From assembly GCF_900142625.1 (NCBI RefSeq), contig NZ_FRBN01000019.1:1-64000 (forward strand): DNA of 64,000 nucleotides, written 5' to 3'. Of this stretch, positions 55,524 through 63,667 are shown piece by piece (the first letter of the stretch is position 1; each line of letters begins with the position of its first letter). This stretch comes from Roseovarius marisflavi (GTDB lineage Bacteria; Pseudomonadota; Alphaproteobacteria; Rhodobacterales; Rhodobacteraceae). The translations under genes were made by a program, and so were the position numbers. The notes beneath the pieces are model-generated. The model saw only the letters and a program-made list of their open reading frames with translations, was not told the DNA's origin and did not search any database.

Positions 55524-56863
55524 GTCGTGGCCTCGGGATTGGTGCAGGGCGCACAGGTGGCGGGCGTCGCGGGCGCGTCAAAGAACACGGGCATCGGCGC
55601 GCCCGAAAGCACGGCCTGATAGACCGAAAGCACCTGTTCGGCCTTGCGGCCCCAAGTGAAATTCTGAGTCACCCAGTCCCGTGCCGTCTGGCCGGTTTGC
55701 GCCAGGGCTGCGCGATCCTCTGCGAGGAAGTCCAACGCGCGGCGGAACCCGGAAATGATGCTTTCGCGCGACCCGATTGGCACCTTATAGCCGCGCCCGG
55801 CCTGCACCAATTCGCCGGGACCGGCGTAGTCGACAATCAAGGGCGGCACGCCAAGCGCCATCGCCTCTAGCACAACGCCGCCGCCGAATTCGCGGATCGA
55901 GGGAAAGGCGAGCAGGTGACAACCGGCCAGCACGTTCTGCACGTCCTTGTGGGGTAACCAGCCGTGAAAGGTGATCGCGTGGCTCACGCCGCGGGCCTCG
56001 GCCTGCGCACGCAGATCGGCCATCATCGGCCCGTCGCCTACCAGATCAAGCAATAGCCTGCCCGCGCGCAGCATCGGCGCGGCGGCCTCGATCAGCATGT
56101 CAGGGCCCTTGTAGGGCACAAGTCGGCCGACAAATCCGGCGCGCATTGGCCCGTCGGCCTGCGTGGCGGCGCGCGAAAACCGCGCCGGATCAATCGCATT
56201 TTCCGGCAGGTAGACGCATTTGCCGCGCAGCGCCTCTGGCATCTCGCCAAGCGTGTGGCGCGACCCGGCAAGGATGGCGCTTGCGTGACGCAAGGTGGCG
56301 CGCCGCCCCGGCAGGGCTTTGTAGGCGCTGCGCAGATAGCTTAGCCATTCGCGTTCGCGCCGCCGCTCGCGATCAAACCCCTGCGGCCAGGGCACCCCGC
56401 CATTGAGCGGGCCCAACACGAACGGCACGCCTGCGCGCGCGCAATTGGCGGCAATCGGGCTCGACAGGGTCGGGCTTAGCGGGGTGATGCGATGTACGAT
56501 GTCATAGGCCCCGGCGCGGATATCCGCGCCAAAGGTCTTCCAGACGAGATGTTCAAACCACGGATAAGACAGCGCGTTGATCAGTTGCAGCGTGGTCCAG
56601 CCCTTGCCCTCGCCCATCCGAAGCTTTTGCCCTAGCGCCCAGAGCGGGCGGGCAAGCGCCTCGGAGTCGATGGCGGTGAAATCACGGCCCTCGCAAAGCC
56701 CCGCGCACAGGAATGCCTCGCGGTTGCGCACCTGCGTGACGATATGCACATCCGCCACCTCGCGCAGCGCGCTTGCCAGCGACCATCCGACAAGCGGCAC
56801 GCTGACCCATTCGGGGTTGGCGGCCTCGGCAATTGCCAGAACGCGCAGTCTCTGCCCTGTCAT
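55520..56863 (-). CDS. Glycosyltransferase, GT4 family
   Basis: The 447-residue GT-B enzyme starts MTGQRLRVLAIAEAANPEW. It has GPLNGGVPWP in the N-terminal half and GRLVPYKGPDM, FPSIREFGGGVVLEAMALGVPP (nucleotide-sugar glutamates) in the C-terminal half. AGGGG precedes the ATG. It follows the polymerase gene after 10 nt and overlaps the acyltransferase gene by 4 nt. The donor and acceptor are not predictable. Confidence 0.9.
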   Translation of the reverse strand: MTGQRLRVLAIAEAANPEWVSVPLVGWSLASALREVADVHIVTQVRNREAFLCAGLCEGRDFTAIDSEALARPLWALGQKLRMGEGKGWTTLQLINALSYPWFEHLVWKTFGADIRAGAYDIVHRITPLSPTLSSPIAANCARAGVPFVLGPLNGGVPWPQGFDRERRREREWLSYLRSAYKALPGRRATLRHASAILAGSRHTLGEMPEALRGKCVYLPENAIDPARFSRAATQADGPMRAGFVGRLVPYKGPDMLIEAAAPMLRAGRLLLDLVGDGPMMADLRAQAEARGVSHAITFHGWLPHKDVQNVLAGCHLLAFPSIREFGGGVVLEAMALGVPPLIVDYAGPGELVQAGRGYKVPIGSRESIISGFRRALDFLAEDRAALAQTGQTARDWVTQNFTWGRKAEQVLSVYQAVLSGAPMPVFFDAPATPATCAPCTNPEATT

Positions 56864-56873
56864 CGCGTGCCCC

Positions 56874-58268
56874 TCACATCACCGGACGCCAGCCAAGCGA
56901 GCGCGGCGCCTTGCGTGACGGTTTTTGATCGCGCATCTTTTCGGCAATCCCAAGAAGCGTGCCCGCGAACAACCATGTCATCGGCGTCAGCGTCGCATTC
57001 GGCAGCATGTCAATCAGGTTGATCGCCAGCAAAAGCGCCACCGGCCCCAAAAGCGGCGAGAGGTCATGGCGGCCAAGTCGACGGCTATTGATCAAGAGCA
57101 TCAGGATCGGCAGGATGATCAGACCAAACTCGGCCATATATCCAGCCCAGCCATAGATCCCGATCAGGATAATCCAGCGCCCGTCGGTTATGGTTTCGAT
57201 AATGCCTGTCGTCGGGTTCAGGATGTGATTGCGCCCCCAGCTTCCCCAACCAAACAGCGGCTTGAGATAGGCACGCTCCATCAGGATATCCTCGTTCTCA
57301 AGCCGAAAGTGCAGCGAATTGGCGCGCTCGGAGCTGGCGCGCCCCGCCTGCTCCAGAATCCAGTCAACCGGGACAAGCCCGGCACCCTTGAGCACCGGAT
57401 AACTTATCGCGACAAGCGCCATCAGTGCCGCGATGCGAAGCTGCATTCGCACCGGCAGCAAAAGCGCCAGCGGCGCGAGGTAGATGCCATAGATCAGCGA
57501 GCCAAGCGATTTGCACAGCACCAGCACCAGGCCCAGGTAAAGCGCCGCCCCGATCAGGATGATCCGATGGCGGCCATCGGCCTCGCGCGCGAGGGCAATC
57601 GCACAGGTGATCGCCATGACGGTAAAGAACGCCACCCACAGCCCGTGATACATGAACACGATCGGGCGAAACCCGCCATCGCGGATCATCTGTTCGAAAT
57701 TGTGCTGGAAATAGCCGTAAATCCAGATGTTGAGCTGTGGCGACAGGCGCACCTCAAGCAGCATCGGAAGCGAATAGATCATCCCGCCGATAAACAGCGC
57801 GCCGACAAGTTCGCGCAAGCCCTGCGGCGTGGCCAGGATTTGTCGCGCCATCAGGAACGGCAGGATCAGGATGAACTGGAGTAAGACCAGCGCCACCATA
57901 TCCTTGAGGCCAAGGGCGGGCAGGCCGATGTTGCCGTAAAAAACCGGCTCTGTGTTGCCCAGAACGGTGGCAATGGGGCTGAAGATGAACAAGAGGACGA
58001 GTGCCTTTGCCAGTCGTCCGCGCGGCAAGAGCGGTGCCTGTCGGCCATAATAGAACAGGCAAATGGCGAAGGTGACCACGCTTGGCAGGGATTCCTTGGT
58101 CAGCGGCGGCATCATCGGAAAGTCAAACGCGGCGGGCGGCGGCGGCAGGAACATATAGGCCCCGAGCAAAGACCAGATCAGCGCACGCTCGATCGGCCAG
58201 CGACGGAACATTACCAGCGTCACAAGCGGCCAGACCGCCAGCATCAGATAGGCCAATCCATTCGGCAT
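56874..58268 (-). CDS. O-antigen ligase / polysaccharide polymerase-like membrane protein (Wzy-like)
   Basis: The 464-residue protein has about eleven to twelve hydrophobic segments and a large extracytoplasmic loop around residues 290-365. The loop contains RLENEDILMERAYLKPLFGWG, typical of the Wzy/WaaL O-antigen ligase domain just before a conserved GWG. It would polymerise flipped repeat units in the periplasm, acting with the 26852 flippase and 41184 chain-length protein. No strong ribosome-binding site is visible. It is the first gene of the operon running down to 51161. Confidence 0.8.
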   Translation of the reverse strand: MPNGLAYLMLAVWPLVTLVMFRRWPIERALIWSLLGAYMFLPPPPAAFDFPMMPPLTKESLPSVVTFAICLFYYGRQAPLLPRGRLAKALVLLFIFSPIATVLGNTEPVFYGNIGLPALGLKDMVALVLLQFILILPFLMARQILATPQGLRELVGALFIGGMIYSLPMLLEVRLSPQLNIWIYGYFQHNFEQMIRDGGFRPIVFMYHGLWVAFFTVMAITCAIALAREADGRHRIILIGAALYLGLVLVLCKSLGSLIYGIYLAPLALLLPVRMQLRIAALMALVAISYPVLKGAGLVPVDWILEQAGRASSERANSLHFRLENEDILMERAYLKPLFGWGSWGRNHILNPTTGIIETITDGRWIILIGIYGWAGYMAEFGLIILPILMLLINSRRLGRHDLSPLLGPVALLLAINLIDMLPNATLTPMTWLFAGTLLGIAEKMRDQKPSRKAPRSLGWRPVM

Positions 58269-58521
58269 AACGCGCCGGGCACCTCTTTTTGTTTACAACC
58301 ACGCCATCTGTCGTTGATCAAAGCGCGGGCCAATTCGCGACCCTAGCGCGCCTCATTCCCCGCCCCGGCCCCACCGCGGGGTTGATTTCATGCTTACTCT
58401 ATGCTCCAAAAGGGGCAGATATCAACAAATTCAACGTGCTAGCGTCCTATTTCGCGCATGGCATGCATCAATGCCCGTGTATGGGGCCAATTGTTTTGAC
58501 AAGTCCAAGGATCGCCGCAGC

Positions 58522-59697
58522 ATGGCGCAGGCACAGCCCATTCGGATCGCCTATTTGTGCGATCAAAGCCCCGAGGATCGCCAAAGCTATTCCGGCGGCA
58601 ATGCCCGGCTTTTGGCGGCGTTGCGCGATCATGTCGGCGATGTCACCGTGCTTGGCACCGGCTGGCATGCGGCCCAGCCCGCCCGACAGATGATCGAGGC
58701 CCTGCCCGACCCTGTGACCATCCGCGCCCGCTGGCGCGCGCATCTTGCCCTTGGACGGGTTATAGCGCGCGGTGTGGCCAATGAATTGCGGCAGGGGCAA
58801 TATGAAGTTCTGTTCTGCGCCTATAGCTTTCAGTCGCTGCATCGGCTGCGCCTGCCGTATCCGATGGTCACGGCCTATACATCCGACGCCACACCGACGG
58901 TTTACAAACGCTCAAAGGTGGGCGAGGCGTTCGGATCATTCCTCAAGGTGTCACGCCTTATCGACCCGCTGATCCTGCGGGCGGAACGACAGGTGTTTCA
59001 GGAAACCGACCTTTTGTTCTGGCCAAGTGAGTGGCTCAAATCCAATGCGGACCCGCTCTATGGGCTTGATCCGGTAAAATCGCTTGCCGTGCCATGGGGC
59101 GCCAATATTGCCGACCCCGGCCCGCCCGACGCGCCACCCCACCTTGGGCAAGGTGCGCCGATAGACCTTTTGGTTCTGGGGCGCGACTGGTTTGCCAAAG
59201 GTGGCCCGGTGGCCTTTGAAACCATGGAGCGGTTGCGCGCCTTGGGCCACGATGCGCGGCTTACGGTCATCGGCTGTACCCCGCCCGAGTTTCACCGCAA
59301 CGCCCATGTCACCGTGCATCCGCATCTGGACAAATCCAAACCCGACGAACGTGCAACGCTCGACGCCTGTCTCAAATCGGCGCATTTCATGGTGATGGCA
59401 TCGTTTGAATCCTACGGCTTTGCCTTTTGCGAGGCCTCGGCGCATGGGCTTCCGTCGCTTTGTCTGAAGGTGGGGGGGGTGCCGGTGCGCGACGGTGTGA
59501 ACGGTCATGCCATCGCCGCCGAAGGCGACAGCGTGGCGGCCTTCACGATGCTGATCAGCGGCTATCTGCAAGACCCCGCCGCCTATGTCAGGCTGCGCGC
59601 CACCAGCCGACAGGAATATGAGACCCGGCTAAACTGGCGTGCCTGGGGGCAAACGGTGCGCAACCGGCTTGTTGCGGCGCGCACCGGGATCATTTGA
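58522..59697 (+). CDS. Glycosyltransferase, GT4 family (GT-B fold)
   Basis: The 391-residue protein starts MAQAQPIRIAYLCDQSPEDR. It has LGRDWFAKGG and MASFESYGFAFCEASAHGLPSL in its C-terminal domain, the normal place of the nucleotide-sugar site. It resembles GT1/GT4 group enzymes but is divergent from the other GT4 enzymes here. The frame extends to 58390; ATG 58522 is chosen because AAGGA precedes it, although at a long spacing. It converges on the initiating transferase gene with 12 nt between them. Confidence 0.82.
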   Translation: MAQAQPIRIAYLCDQSPEDRQSYSGGNARLLAALRDHVGDVTVLGTGWHAAQPARQMIEALPDPVTIRARWRAHLALGRVIARGVANELRQGQYEVLFCAYSFQSLHRLRLPYPMVTAYTSDATPTVYKRSKVGEAFGSFLKVSRLIDPLILRAERQVFQETDLLFWPSEWLKSNADPLYGLDPVKSLAVPWGANIADPGPPDAPPHLGQGAPIDLLVLGRDWFAKGGPVAFETMERLRALGHDARLTVIGCTPPEFHRNAHVTVHPHLDKSKPDERATLDACLKSAHFMVMASFESYGFAFCEASAHGLPSLCLKVGGVPVRDGVNGHAIAAEGDSVAAFTMLISGYLQDPAAYVRLRATSRQEYETRLNWRAWGQTVRNRLVAARTGII

Positions 59698-59709
59698 CCG
59701 TTCGGCCGC

Positions 59710-60399
59710 TCAGCACCCCGTGCCACACAGAACCACGCGGAAGGTACGCAGAATTACCGACACATCGGTGACAAACGACATCTCCTTGAAATAGCTGTTG
59801 TCGAATTCTACGCGCTCGGCAAAGCTGCTTTCGTTGCGCACCGAAATTTGCCAGAAACCGGTGATACCCGGACGCATGGCAAAATAGGCAAGGCCCGGAT
59901 ACATCGCGCGCTGTGACGGCATCATCGGACGCGGGCCAACGATCGACATATCGCCCTTGAGCACGTTGAAAAGCTGCGGCAGCTCGTCCAGAGATGTCTT
60001 GCGTATGATTCGTCCGATGGGCGTGATCCGCGGGTCATGGCGCAGTTTCTGATGCTCGTCCCATTCGCGGCGATGCTCGGGGTTCGCATTCAGATAGGTT
60101 TCAAGCTGCGCCTCGGCATCGTTGACCATGCTGCGCAATTTCCACATCCGGAAAGTCACGCCATTCCGGCCAACGCGGTTTTGCGCGAAAAACGGTGACT
60201 TCCCGTCCAAGGCGACCAGAGCCGCCAAGACCGCCACAACGGCGGCGACCGGCAAAGCCGCAATAATGACAATCACGATGTCCATAAGGCGCTTGAAAAA
60301 CCCGGTGTAAATCCGCGTCCGATGACGCCGAACAACTCTGTTTTGAATAAAATCATTTGTATTCAGACTTGACTGCGCCCGAAGCATTCTAAAAGTCAT
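59710..60399 (-). CDS. Initiating undecaprenyl-phosphate sugar transferase (ExoY/WcaJ-type)
   Basis: This 229-residue bacterial sugar transferase moves a sugar-1-phosphate onto polyprenyl phosphate, the first committed step of repeat-unit synthesis. It has one N-terminal membrane helix (RLMDIVIVIIAALPVAAVVA), then PFFAQNRVGRNG, FRMWKLRSM, RKTSLDELPQLFNVLKGDMS and VGPRP, the complete family signature. GGGAG lies 7 nt before ATG 60399; the frame to 60429 is not needed. Its upstream region is the long spacer 60400-61239, so it is a likely regulatory target. Confidence 0.92.
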   Translation of the reverse strand: MTFRMLRAQSSLNTNDFIQNRVVRRHRTRIYTGFFKRLMDIVIVIIAALPVAAVVAVLAALVALDGKSPFFAQNRVGRNGVTFRMWKLRSMVNDAEAQLETYLNANPEHRREWDEHQKLRHDPRITPIGRIIRKTSLDELPQLFNVLKGDMSIVGPRPMMPSQRAMYPGLAYFAMRPGITGFWQISVRNESSFAERVEFDNSYFKEMSFVTDVSVILRTFRVVLCGTGC

Positions 60400-60549
60400 T
60401 TTTGCACTCCCCAGAAGAACACGATCCACAAACTAATAAACGTCACGCTTCCGGGTGCTCTTTGCCCCCGTCAGCGACCGGACAGCCCGGCCGACACTTT
60501 CTGAATTGCGACCCAATTGCGGCACAAGCTGCACCGAATTACGACGCTC

Positions 60550-60567
60550 CGGATTGCACGCAATCCG
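60550..60567. promoter_or_regulatory. Inverted repeat CGGATTG-cacg-CAATCCG
   Basis: Perfect 7-bp arms with a 4-nt spacer lie about 150 bp upstream of the sugar transferase start. It could be an operator or a 5' UTR hairpin. No protein can be named. Confidence 0.4.
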
Positions 60568-60762
60568 ACGGCATTGCATATGACATCAAGTTTTCTCGGC
60601 AGCCTTCTCGACAGTTAGACAGATGCCCCCACACCTAGCTCGCCGGGAAATTATTCAGCCTTTAAGACCACTTACACAGGATCGCGCATAACGGGGGGCA
60701 AGTCAATAACTCAACAAAAACACAACCCTAGCGATACATCTGCAGATCAGGACCGCAGACTG

Positions 60763-60848
60763 ATCTTGCCACATCTCCACCCACGCCCCAAATTTGCCCT
60801 ATACGTTACCTTTCGCGCTCCCACCCGTTGATCCAAATCTTGCCACAT
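60763..60848. repeat. Pair of 12-bp direct repeats ATCTTGCCACAT
   Basis: Identical copies occur at 60763-60774 and 60837-60848. The start-to-start distance is 74 bp, close to seven helical turns, so a protein could bind both on the same DNA face. They lie about 360-450 bp upstream of the sugar transferase start. No known consensus is matched. Confidence 0.5.
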
Positions 60849-60874
60849 TTCATCCCCAAGCGCCGCGACACACT

Positions 60875-60888
60875 GTTGCCATGGCAAC
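60875..60888. promoter_or_regulatory. Perfect 14-bp palindrome GTTGCCATGGCAAC
   Basis: An uninterrupted palindrome lies in the gene-free spacer, 27 bp from the second direct repeat. It has the size of an operator for a dimeric regulator. Confidence 0.4.
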
Positions 60889-61239
60889 GCCACTTAACCG
60901 CGAGCGCATTAAAGATTACCACCATATCCGAAACAGTGAACGCGTAATCCCAACATTGCTTTGGGAAAAGGGGAAAGTTCGGCCTTTGATCCCATAATCG
61001 CCCCGTTATGAGGCCATTTTTGTCGCCACTTGCGAAACGGACGCGGGGGCTGAGGTCAGCCTGCGCAACGCAAAACGCCCAAAACCAGGCCGCCGCATCA
61101 TCGCCGCATTTCTGACACGTTTAACGAGAGTTTTAAAATCACTCCGAAGCACGCGGTTCTCACGGCGCGGAAGGCCCTACCCCGAATCATCCCGCGCAGA
61201 GGGGGCATTCAACCCAAAGCAGGGAGCTGTAACGCACGC

Positions 61240-61272
61240 AAAAAACGCCGCCCGAGAGTATCCCGGGCGGCG
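61240..61272 (-). terminator. Intrinsic terminator of ilvE
   Basis: On the minus strand CGCCGCCCG pairs perfectly with CGGGCGGCG around a 9-nt loop (61246-61272) and is followed by six T residues (61240-61245). It lies 28 nt after the ilvE stop codon. This is a textbook rho-independent terminator. Confidence 0.9.
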
Positions 61273-61299
61273 CATAAAACCTGAGTTTGAAAAGACGCT

Positions 61300-62166
61300 T
61301 CAGGCGCGCACAAGTGCCTCATAGCCTTCAGAGACCTCGCGGGTCAGGGCGCCCACCTCGAAGTGATAATCACCGATCTGACCCACCGGGGTCACCTCGG
61401 CGGCAGAGCCGGTCAGAAAGCATTGCTCAAAGCCTTCAAGCTCTTCGGGCATGATGTGGCGCTCATGCACCTTGATCTGGCGATCGCGCAGCATGCCGAT
61501 CACCGTCTGACGGGTGAGGCCGTTGAGGATCGAATCCGCAAGCGGCGTGTGGATCTCGCCATCCTTGACGAAAAAGATATTCGCGCCGGTCGCCTCGGCC
61601 ACATAACCGCGATAGTCGAGAAACATCGCATCCGAGCATCCCTTGGCTTCGGCCGCGTGCTTGGACATGGTGCAGATCATGTAAAGACCGGCCGCCTTGG
61701 CCGCCACCGGGATGGTCTCGGGGCTGGGGCGTTTCCACTTGGCGATATCGAGCTTGGCGCCTTTCATTTTGGCGTCGCCGTAATAGTTGCCCCATTCCCA
61801 GGCGGTGACGGCCATGCGAATCGGGTTGCGCGAGGCGGCGACACCCATGTCTTCGCCCGCGCCGCGAAACGCCACGACGCGCAGATAGGCGTTGGTCAGG
61901 TTGTTGGCCTCAAGCACCGCGCGCTTGGCGGCCTCGATCTCATCCACGGTGTAAGGGATCGCCATGTCCATAAGCTCGCCCGATTTCAAAAGCCGCGCCG
62001 AATGTTCGCGGCTTTTGAACACCTTGCCATCATAACAGCGCTCGCCCTCGAAAACCGAGCTGGCATAGTGCAGCGCATGGGTCAGGACATGGACATTGGC
62101 ATCGCGCCAATCGACAAGGCCACCATCCATCCAGATCTTTCCGTCGCGATCATCATAGCCAGACAT
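61300..62166 (-). CDS. ilvE: Branched-chain amino acid aminotransferase
   Basis: The 288-residue class IV PLP aminotransferase interconverts Leu, Ile and Val with their 2-oxo acids. It starts SGYDDRDGKIWMDG after the initiator and has FEGERCYDGKVFKSREH, KAAGLYMICTMSKHAAEAKGC and VAEATGANIFFVKDG, all family segments. AGGAG sits before two consecutive ATGs (62169, 62166); the second has better spacing. The frame to 62226 is not supported. It is divergent from petP and ends at a strong terminator. Confidence 0.92.
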   Translation of the reverse strand: MSGYDDRDGKIWMDGGLVDWRDANVHVLTHALHYASSVFEGERCYDGKVFKSREHSARLLKSGELMDMAIPYTVDEIEAAKRAVLEANNLTNAYLRVVAFRGAGEDMGVAASRNPIRMAVTAWEWGNYYGDAKMKGAKLDIAKWKRPSPETIPVAAKAAGLYMICTMSKHAAEAKGCSDAMFLDYRGYVAEATGANIFFVKDGEIHTPLADSILNGLTRQTVIGMLRDRQIKVHERHIMPEELEGFEQCFLTGSAAEVTPVGQIGDYHFEVGALTREVSEGYEALVRA

Positions 62167-62197
62167 CATCCGTCTCCTCTTGGCTGTCTTTGCATTT

Positions 62198-62207
62198 GTT
62201 GCGCAAC
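62198..62207. promoter_or_regulatory. Palindrome GTTGCGCAAC, candidate MarR-type operator
   Basis: A perfect 10-bp palindrome lies in the ilvE/petP divergent spacer. MarR-family regulators commonly bind TTG-N-CAA palindromes near their own genes, so PetP autoregulation is possible. This is inferred from position and shape only. Confidence 0.35.
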
Positions 62208-62332
62208 TTACGTCCGTTTCGGACATAAAATTACGTTAAAACTGAGATTCGCTACCAGTTTGACCTTGGAATGTCAATAAAGCTGACTTAATATGAAACA
62301 TATCGCGTGCGTATTGTGAACGGAGACTGGTC

Positions 62333-62830
62333 ATGGCCGAATTTCAGGGTGGCGAAAACCTTCTGTTTCTGACCGATGAACAGCTGCGTCAGGGGATTGA
62401 AGCAATGTTCTTTGCCTATCGCGGCTTTACCGCCGATCCTGACCGTATTCTGACCACCATGGCCTATGGGCGGGCGCATCACCGCGCGATTCACTTTATT
62501 TCGCGCAGTCCGGGGACGACGGTGAACAATCTGCTGAATATCTTGGGCGTGACCAAACAATCACTCAATCGGGTGCTGCGCACGCTTGTCGAGGACGGGC
62601 TGGTGGACAGCCGTGTGGGCAAGGCCGATAAACGCGAACGCCATCTGTTTCTGACCGAAGAGGGCGAGGCGCTGGAACGCAAGCTGTCCGATGCCCAACG
62701 CGCCCGGATGCGCGCCGCCTATCGCGCAGCAGGGCCTGAGGCGGTCGCGGGATTTCGTCAGGTGCTCGAAGCGATGATGGAACCGGACCTGCGTCGCCGC
62801 TATTATGGTATCAGGGAGAATGAGGCATGA
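62333..62830 (+). CDS. petP: MarR-family transcriptional regulator, PetP-like
   Basis: The 165-residue winged-helix protein has NNLLNILGVTKQSLNRVLRTLVEDGLVDSRVGKADKRERHLFLTEEG, cited here by residues about 60-110. This is the recognition helix plus wing of MarR regulators. The gene overlaps an OmpR-type response regulator gene by 4 nt, the same arrangement as petP-petR in Rhodobacter capsulatus. There the pair affects cytochrome bc1 and c2 expression. Naming rests on this arrangement. Confidence 0.78.
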   Translation: MAEFQGGENLLFLTDEQLRQGIEAMFFAYRGFTADPDRILTTMAYGRAHHRAIHFISRSPGTTVNNLLNILGVTKQSLNRVLRTLVEDGLVDSRVGKADKRERHLFLTEEGEALERKLSDAQRARMRAAYRAAGPEAVAGFRQVLEAMMEPDLRRRYYGIRENEA

Positions 62831-63528
62831 GTGACCCGGCGCCGCATTTGCTGATTGTTGACGATGACGAACGTATTCGTGGCCTGCTGCGCAAATTTTT
62901 GATGCGCCACGGGTTTCTTGTCTCTGTCGCGCGCGATGCGGGTCATGCCCGCCGGGTCCTGGCGGGGCTGGATTTTGATCTGATCGTGATGGATGTGATG
63001 ATGCCCGGCGAAACCGGGATCGACCTGACGCGCGCTCTGCGCGAGACCCATAGCACGCCGATCCTGTTGCTGACCGCGCGCGGTGAAACCCCGGATCGCA
63101 TTGAGGGGCTGGAGGCCGGGGCCGATGATTACCTCTCAAAACCTTTTGAGCCCAAGGAACTTTTGCTTCGGATCAATGCGATCCTGCGCCGGGTGCCCGA
63201 ACCAGAGCCCGAAACCGCCACCCTCAAGGTCGTGCAAATGGGGCCCGTGCGCTATGACATCGAGCGCGCAGAGCTGAGCCGCGGCGGCACGCCGGTCCGG
63301 CTGACCGCGACCGAGGTTCAGCTTATGCGCATCTTTGCCGAGAACCTGCGCCAGCCGGTGACGCGCACCAAGCTTGTCGAGGACCTGGGTCGCGATGGCG
63401 GTCAGGCACAGGAACGCGCCGTTGACGTGCAAATCACACGGCTGCGCCGGAAAATCGAATCTGACCCCAAACAGCCGCGCTATCTTCAGACCGTGCGCGG
63501 CGAGGGCTATATGCTCTCGCCCGACTAG
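62827..63528 (+). CDS. petR: OmpR-family response regulator, PetR-like
   Basis: The 233-residue protein has a receiver domain with acidic LIVDDDE, phosphoacceptor Asp56 in VMDVMMPG and LSKPFEP with the conserved lysine. A winged-helix DNA-binding domain follows, ending RYLQTVRGEGYML. The ATG overlaps the petP stop. No histidine kinase is adjacent in the window, consistent with PetR being described without a linked sensor. Confidence 0.85.
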   Translation: MSDPAPHLLIVDDDERIRGLLRKFLMRHGFLVSVARDAGHARRVLAGLDFDLIVMDVMMPGETGIDLTRALRETHSTPILLLTARGETPDRIEGLEAGADDYLSKPFEPKELLLRINAILRRVPEPEPETATLKVVQMGPVRYDIERAELSRGGTPVRLTATEVQLMRIFAENLRQPVTRTKLVEDLGRDGGQAQERAVDVQITRLRRKIESDPKQPRYLQTVRGEGYMLSPD

Positions 63529-63667
63529 GCAGTTACACGCTTAAGTGATCACGCCTCCCCTACTCTGGGATTGAAACGAGGGCCCCTCGGCAGGCATGCT
63601 GCGGGCACCTGAACACATGCAGCAATTTGCATGCAATATTTCAACCTAAGTATAATGGGAGATGACC

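Larger units (their letters stand above)
60400..61239. other. Long gene-free, lower-GC spacer upstream of the sugar transferase gene
   Basis: This 840-bp stretch between the initiating sugar transferase (minus) and ilvE (minus, ending at 61300) holds no convincing gene. The only open frame (60794-60997) has no ribosome-binding site and no recognisable product. It contains paired direct repeats, two palindromes, a GGCGACAAAAA motif and AT-rich tracts. It most likely carries the promoter and operators of the polysaccharide initiation gene. A small RNA cannot be excluded. Confidence 0.6.

Noticed and set aside
58496-58501. TTGACA hexamer as a -35 promoter element for the GT4 gene
   Set aside because: It lies only about 20 nt before the chosen start codon, leaving no room for a -10 element and leader.
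60794-60997. 67-codon open frame in the long spacer
   Set aside because: No ribosome-binding site, no recognisable motif, and it contains the repeat and palindrome that look regulatory.
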